A program made the translations under genes and the position numbers. The notes under the pieces are model-generated. The model searched no databases, was not told where the DNA came from, and saw only the letters and a list, made by a program, of their open reading frames with translations. A stretch of 9,837 bases of DNA from contig CALMQN010000078.1 of NCBI GenBank assembly GCA_937872185.1, positions 1 through 9,837 of the forward strand, given 5' to 3'. This stretch comes from an uncultured bacterium. GTDB lineage: Bacteria > Patescibacteriota > Saccharimonadia > Saccharimonadales > Saccharimonadaceae. Shown piece by piece: positions 6,795-9,837 of the stretch (its first letter is position 1; each line of letters starts with the position of its first letter).

Positions 6795-7514
6795 CTATAT
6801 CTCAGCAGTGATATCGGCATTGGTGTGAACGCCAACAACATCATCCAAATCTTCCAATGCGTCCATGATCTTCAGCACTTTTTGTGCGATTTCGGGGTCC
6901 TCAATAACGACAGATCCGTTAGGTACATACTGCAGTTCTGCTTCTTCGATCTTCAGGTTCGCATCTAAAATTGCCTGACGAACTTTGGCCAGTTCTTTCT
7001 GTTCGGTATACACAATAATGTTGCCGTCCTCTTCCAGAGCGTCTTCGGCACCCGCATCAAGGATAGTCAGTAGTGCATCCTCACCGGTCGCTGCAACTCG
7101 AATCACGCCCTTACGGGTAAACTGAAACATCACACTACCGGCATCGGCAATACGTCCGCCATTTTTGGTCAAAGCGTTCTTTACTTCGGGAAACGTGCGA
7201 TTTTTGTTATCAGTTGCGGTTTCGATAATAATACCAACACCGCCGGGGCCCATGCCTTCGTATGCCGTTTCTTCTAAAACCGCGGCGTTCTTATCAGCCA
7301 CACGATCAATGGCGCGCTGAATATTAGCAGCTGGCATGTTGGCTTGCTTTGCTTTGTCAATTGCCATGGCAAGAGCCGAGTTCATCGTAGGATCAGTCCC
7401 GCTGCGAGCGGCGATTGCAATTAAATTACCGATTTGCGTAAAGACAGCGCCGCGCTTGGCATCCTTAGCGCCTTTTTCTCGTTTAATTGTTGACCATTTG
7501 CTGTGACCTGACAT
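6795..7514 (-). CDS. yebC: YebC/TACO1 family translation-associated protein
   Basis: The family, long annotated as a DNA-binding transcriptional regulator, has more recently been linked to ribosomes and to relief of stalling at proline-rich stretches. The 239 residues have the usual length and show the signature N-terminus SGHSKWSTIKREKGAKDAKR, the FTQIGNLIAIAAR segment, and the central block YEGMGPGGVGIIIETATDNKNRT (85-107). They also show KNGGRIADAGSVMFQF (117-132) and the C-terminal VVGVHTNAD (227-234). ATG 7512-7514 has a GGAGAG ribosome site with 7-base spacing and a good extended -10 promoter upstream, so it is a conventional leadered gene and the probable first gene of the ruv block. 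yebC next to ruvC is a very common arrangement; here the lamin-tail gene lies between them. Identification is secure; the exact role in this organism is inferred. Confidence 0.96.
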   Translation of the reverse strand: MSGHSKWSTIKREKGAKDAKRGAVFTQIGNLIAIAARSGTDPTMNSALAMAIDKAKQANMPAANIQRAIDRVADKNAAVLEETAYEGMGPGGVGIIIETATDNKNRTFPEVKNALTKNGGRIADAGSVMFQFTRKGVIRVAATGEDALLTILDAGAEDALEEDGNIIVYTEQKELAKVRQAILDANLKIEEAELQYVPNGSVVIEDPEIAQKVLKIMDALEDLDDVVGVHTNADITAEI

Positions 7515-7552
7515 ACGCGCTCTCCGTTTGTGGGTAATTGTTCGTTACCACT

Positions 7553-7561
7553 ATTATAACA
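7553..7561 (-). promoter_or_regulatory. Extended -10 promoter of yebC
   Basis: The minus strand reads TGTTATAATAG: a perfect TATAAT (7558-7553) with a TGn extension (7561-7559). Transcription would start near 7546 and give a leader of about 32 bases carrying the GGAGAG ribosome site. No clear -35 is seen. It probably drives the yebC to PH-domain block. Confidence 0.65.
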
Positions 7562-7573
7562 GATACCGGAAAG

Positions 7574-7594
7574 CGCCGAGGACGGACATCGGCG
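7574..7594 (-). terminator. Weak hairpin after comEC
   Basis: CGCCGA (7574-7579) and TCGGCG (7589-7594) form a perfect 6-bp stem with a 9-base loop, 5 bases after the comEC stop on the minus strand. It is followed only by CTTTCC rather than a run of T. It may be a weak or assisted terminator separating comEC from the yebC promoter; the poor T tract keeps confidence low. Confidence 0.35.
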
Positions 7595-7599
7595 AAAGA

Positions 7600-9057
7600 T
7601 TACACGACAATGTTGGCGTCGCGCAGATCAAACCGGGTTTTACGCCACAGTAGTACGCACACGCCGATTAGCACAACGTAACAAACGGCAACCGCGATAG
7701 GTGCCAGCTCAAATTTTGTCTGGGCCCACGGCAACTGCGCCAGATAATTTGCGACTGCAACCATATAGTCCAGTAACAGCCGTGCGGGTGTCCCAAACAA
7801 GGTTGCGGCCATCGGGAATAACAGTGCACCGATGCCTGCAATAAATGTCAGTAGCATCGCCAGTGGCACCAACGGGACAACCAACAGATTTGCGATAATA
7901 GCTACATTCGAAAACTGACCAAATGCCCCAATCACTATTGGCGCCGTCACAATAATTGCCGCAACCGTTTCGCCCAGAATCTGGCGGATGATACTTGGCT
8001 GAGTGTCACCAAAGAAAAACCGCTGAAATAGTGGCGCTAAAATCATCACTCCAGCAAAAGCTGCAAACGATAACTGCCAACCCAAATCGCCCCACGCGTA
8101 ACTGGGGTTAATCATCACTGTCACGGCTGCCGCAAAGGCTAACAATATAACTGGATGGAACCTGCGACCATAATACCAGGCAGCCAAACTAAGCCCAGCA
8201 ACCAGACCGGCCCTGGACATACTGGGGCTCATGCCGGTTACCGCCACAAAACTGGCGATCATCGCACTGGCGGCAAGCGCAGATAGGTATTTGGAAACAC
8301 GTTCAAATAATCGACGCGCTAGCCGCACCAGTATCGTCAGGTTGTATCCGCTCGCGACGACCACATGAGTCAAACCGACAATCTGCAACGCCTCGATTAA
8401 ATCTGCTGGTAGTGCGCGCTTTTGGCCGACCAGATACCCAATGCCTAAACTCGCGGCAGGTTCCGGAATTGCCAGGCGTACGGCATCTGCAAACCAGTCG
8501 CGAACAATGCGCGCTACGTCACCCGGCTGCGATCGCTGCACGCTCTCGACGTGAGCCTGGAACATACTGGCAGCAAAGCTCCCAAACCCACCACCGACAA
8601 CACCACTCACCCTTATCTGATCGCCTCGCTTTATATCAAAGGATCCTTTGGCACTCACCCACATCGTCCCAGCAATCGCTTGACCATCACGGTGCAAACT
8701 ATCCATACGAATCACCGATTCGCCCCGTGCGTTGGTATCAACATCATCACGAACATGACCATCCAGTGTGACTGTCTGGCCGTTAAGTTGTTTCAAATCT
8801 GTCAGATCAATTTCTTGCACCGACCCACGCCACAGCCCAATGACAACACACGCCACAACGAGCACCGGGATCAAGTACATATACCGCCGCTGCAGTGCAA
8901 GGGCCGCAATCATCACAGCAGCTATCAGCCAAAAAAGAGATGAAAAAATCGTTGTCGGAACATACTGCGCCAGAAATACCCCGACCAACAGTCCACCGCA
9001 AGCGATGGCGATCAGCCATGATATATGCGGTCGCCGTTTCAGCACCCACCAGTTCAT
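7600..9057 (-). CDS. comEC: ComEC/Rec2 family DNA uptake channel, no nuclease-like domain
   Basis: ComEC forms the membrane channel that takes single-stranded DNA into the cytoplasm during transformation. From ATG 9055-9057 the protein has 485 residues. N-terminal membrane helices (to about residue 78) come first, then a strand-rich OB-like DUF4131 region (about 90-175, LNGQTVTLDGHV to IKRGDQIRVSGVV). The competence domain with many helices follows, including GYLVGQKRALPADLIEAL, GLTHVVVASGYNL (228-240) and GWQLSFAAFAGV (326-337). It ends after a last helix and a short polar tail; the C-terminal metallo-beta-lactamase-like domain of full-length ComEC proteins is absent. The reading frame continues upstream to an ATG at 9120, adding 21 residues of unhelpful sequence. 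A TATACT box exactly six bases before 9057 and the better fit of MNWWVLKRRP as a pre-helix N-terminus favour the shorter form. The stop is TAA. Confidence 0.9.
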   Translation of the reverse strand: MNWWVLKRRPHISWLIAIACGGLLVGVFLAQYVPTTIFSSLFWLIAAVMIAALALQRRYMYLIPVLVVACVVIGLWRGSVQEIDLTDLKQLNGQTVTLDGHVRDDVDTNARGESVIRMDSLHRDGQAIAGTMWVSAKGSFDIKRGDQIRVSGVVGGGFGSFAASMFQAHVESVQRSQPGDVARIVRDWFADAVRLAIPEPAASLGIGYLVGQKRALPADLIEALQIVGLTHVVVASGYNLTILVRLARRLFERVSKYLSALAASAMIASFVAVTGMSPSMSRAGLVAGLSLAAWYYGRRFHPVILLAFAAAVTVMINPSYAWGDLGWQLSFAAFAGVMILAPLFQRFFFGDTQPSIIRQILGETVAAIIVTAPIVIGAFGQFSNVAIIANLLVVPLVPLAMLLTFIAGIGALLFPMAATLFGTPARLLLDYMVAVANYLAQLPWAQTKFELAPIAVAVCYVVLIGVCVLLWRKTRFDLRDANIVV

Positions 9058-9063
9058 ACAGAC

Positions 9064-9069
9064 AGTATA
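9064..9069 (-). promoter_or_regulatory. Putative leaderless -10 box of comEC
   Basis: TATACT, six bases (GTCTGT), then ATG 9055-9057 on the minus strand. No ribosome site is present and no good -35 is visible. The spacing equals that of three other minus-strand genes in the window, and it is one reason for choosing the internal start. A competing TAACAT stands five bases before the upstream ATG at 9120, so the longer form is not excluded. Confidence 0.45.
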
Positions 9070-9159
9070 CAAAAAGTGAGATTCAAATAGAAACAAATCG
9101 TCGTATAAGTTATTCATCATTTTTTATGTTAGTACGCTTTTGCCCTAAGATTAATTCGT

Positions 9160-9188
9160 TTGACGTAACTATATACTTATGTTAATAT
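9160..9188 (+). promoter_or_regulatory. Promoter with -35 and -10 for the leaderless mini-ORF
   Basis: TTGACG (9160-9165, 5 of 6 to consensus), a spacer of exactly 17 bases, and TAATAT (9183-9188, 4 of 6). The predicted start of transcription, 7 bases after the hexamer, is the A of ATG 9195-9197. It is the best -35/-10 pair in the window. It diverges from the comEC promoter about 90 bases away. Confidence 0.65.
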
Positions 9189-9194
9189 TTACTT

Positions 9195-9263
9195 ATGGAA
9201 ATTCGAGAAGTAGCATTATTCATCACTCTACATCACGTGCATCTTTTGCCAGCTCGTGCTTAG
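9195..9263 (+). CDS. 22-codon leaderless mini-ORF, possible leader peptide
   Basis: ATG 9195-9197 to TAG 9261-9263 encodes 22 residues, beginning MEIREVALFITL and ending HHVHLLPARA. It starts exactly where transcription from the TTGACG/TAATAT promoter should begin, so it would be translated from a leaderless mRNA. Three of four consecutive codons (13, 14, 16) are His. Its last codons (9248-9260) are perfectly complementary to the terminator region 9291-9303 downstream. This is the layout of a transcription-attenuation leader peptide ahead of the dipeptidase gene. It could instead be a small independent peptide gene closed by its own terminator. No homologue is recognised, so coding status rests on position and structure only. 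Confidence 0.5.
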   Translation: MEIREVALFITLHHVHLLPARA

Positions 9264-9303
9264 TTAGTTATTCCCTGAATTTATTACGCCAGCACGAGCT
9301 GGC
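9248..9303 (+). promoter_or_regulatory. 13-bp inverted repeat linking mini-ORF end to terminator
   Basis: GCCAGCTCGTGCT (9248-9260) and AGCACGAGCTGGC (9291-9303) are perfect reverse complements separated by 30 bases. The right arm contains the loop and 3' arm of the terminator hairpin, so the long pairing and the compact hairpin are mutually exclusive. The left arm is the last four sense codons plus one base of the mini-ORF. A ribosome finishing the mini-ORF would cover the left arm and favour the compact hairpin. Note that the long stem would also end next to the T run, so it is not an obvious antiterminator. Confidence 0.6.
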
Positions 9304-9309
9304 GTTTTT
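9286..9309 (+). terminator. Intrinsic terminator between mini-ORF and dipeptidase
   Basis: ACGCCAGC (9286-9293), loop ACGA, GCTGGCGT (9298-9305): a perfect 8-bp GC-rich stem directly followed by a run of five T (9305-9309). On the opposite strand there is no T run, so it acts for plus-strand transcripts only. It lies 22 bases after the mini-ORF stop and 31 bases before the dipeptidase ATG. Confidence 0.85.
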
Positions 9310-9316
9310 GAATAAC

Positions 9317-9322
9317 TATAAA
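9317..9322 (+). promoter_or_regulatory. Possible weak -10 box of the dipeptidase gene
   Basis: TATAAA lies 18 bases before the dipeptidase ATG and would give a leader of about 12 bases containing the GGAG ribosome site. No -35 box or TGn extension accompanies it. If used, the dipeptidase would be independent of the terminator upstream. Confidence 0.25.
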
Positions 9323-9340
9323 AACTATTTGGAGAAGAAT

Positions 9341-9837
9341 ATGAAAAAGCAAGATATATATAGAGAGCTCGAAGAGAAAATGCTTGGATACGATGATTAT
9401 GCATCTGTGCCCGTGGACGCAATCGACGACCCTATGATACCTATTGAGAGCATCCCAAACCTGACGGCTGTGCAACCTTATCAAGAAATGGCACCGTACG
9501 TCGGGTGGAAGGTGTACGTACGAGAAGGAGTTGCTCGGCGGCTCGGTGAGGCCGCTTCGTTCTTGGTAGAGGAAAATCCAGACTTGAGACTAGTCGTTCA
9601 TTGTGGATATCGAGCCCTTGAAATCCAGAAACGGAATTTTGATGCCGAGAGAGAGAAACTAAAAGGCAGCTATTCCGAAAAAGAACTACTTTCTGCAACA
9701 CACCGGCTCATTGCGGTGCCGGAGGTCGCGGGGCACCCCGCTGGTGCGGCTGTTGATATCCTCATAGCAGATAAGCGAGGTAACCCCCTTCAGTTCGGAA
9801 CAAATATTCGTGAATTCGTGCCGGACTCCTATACCTT
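9341..9837 (+). CDS. M15D (VanX/DdpX-like) D-Ala-D-Ala dipeptidase, 3' end outside window
   Basis: The family are zinc dipeptidases that split D-alanyl-D-alanine, used in vancomycin resistance (VanX) or in recycling of cell-wall dipeptides. The first 165 residues are visible. An N-terminal stretch of about 45 residues is not recognised. The peptidase fold follows, with HCGYRALEIQKRNF (87-100), whose R91 matches the VanX transition-state Arg71. GHPAGAAVDILIAD (131-144) has H132 and D139 at the places of the zinc ligands His116 and Asp123. The next segment, GNPLQFGTNIREFVPDSY, matches the following VanX region. The EWWH motif with the third zinc ligand would lie beyond the edge. No signal peptide is seen. 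ATG 9341-9343 has a strong GGAG ribosome site with 6-base spacing, so this is a conventional leadered start, 31 bases after a terminator. The nearest family is clear; the true substrate is not. Confidence 0.8.
   Translation, partial: MKKQDIYRELEEKMLGYDDYASVPVDAIDDPMIPIESIPNLTAVQPYQEMAPYVGWKVYVREGVARRLGEAASFLVEENPDLRLVVHCGYRALEIQKRNFDAEREKLKGSYSEKELLSATHRLIAVPEVAGHPAGAAVDILIADKRGNPLQFGTNIREFVPDSYT

Noticed and set aside
9058..9120. Upstream ATG of comEC adding 21 residues
   Set aside because: The added residues do not look like part of the family and the TATACT box lies inside this extension. A weak TAACAT before the upstream ATG keeps it possible.
9248..9303. Inverted repeat as an insertion sequence end or attachment site
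   Set aside because: No transposase or integrase is nearby, no target duplication is visible, and the right arm is explained by the terminator hairpin.
9441..9701. Minus-strand open frame of 86 codons opposite the dipeptidase gene
   Set aside because: It overlaps a recognisable M15D domain on the plus strand that has a strong ribosome site; it has no features of its own.
1..9837. tRNA, rRNA, CRISPR array or prophage genes
   Set aside because: No cloverleaf, rRNA-like stretch, regularly spaced DNA repeats or phage-type genes were seen on reading both strands; the only tandem repeats are within the lamin-tail coding sequence.

Overview
The window looks like a chromosomal segment of a small-genome Patescibacteria (CPR) bacterium, most likely Candidatus Saccharibacteria (TM7). 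This is inferred from the style of the proteins: a lone type IV pilin, lamin-tail surface protein with Cys-repeat modules, and ComEC without its nuclease-like domain. Other supporting traits are very tight gene packing and start codons placed directly behind -10 boxes. The genetic code is standard: no visible complete gene ends in TGA and none contains an in-frame TGA. The phylum placement is not proven by any rRNA gene in the window.

Layout. Positions 1-1615 (minus): recA followed by recX (recX runs off the left edge). Positions 1685-2080 (plus): an isolated type IV pilin gene, divergent from recA. Positions 2077-7514 (minus): a compact block transcribed yebC, lamin-tail surface protein, ruvC, ruvA, ruvB, PH-domain membrane protein; its last gene overlaps the pilin gene end-to-end by four bases. 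Positions 7600-9057 (minus): comEC, upstream of yebC and separated from it by a short hairpin and a good extended -10 promoter. Positions 9058-9340: a divergent regulatory region holding, on the plus strand, a promoter, a 22-codon leaderless mini-ORF and an intrinsic terminator. Positions 9341 to the right edge (plus): an M15D (VanX-like) D-Ala-D-Ala dipeptidase, truncated by the window.

How the genes fit together. ComEC and the pilin are parts of DNA uptake. RecA, RecX and RuvABC handle strand exchange and Holliday junction processing. YebC acts in translation. The window is therefore mostly a recombination and DNA-uptake neighbourhood, with a secreted, membrane-anchored surface protein placed between yebC and ruvC.

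The most unusual signals are regulatory. Five starts (ruvA, ruvC, the lamin-tail gene, comEC and the mini-ORF) have a TANNNT hexamer exactly six bases before ATG, which would put the transcription start on the A of ATG (leaderless mRNA); two more have an eight-base gap. In two cases the -10 hexamer contains the stop codon of the preceding gene. Upstream of the dipeptidase, the end of the leaderless mini-ORF is perfectly complementary over 13 bases to an intrinsic terminator. This suggests a translation-coupled attenuator, or alternatively an independent small gene with its own terminator.
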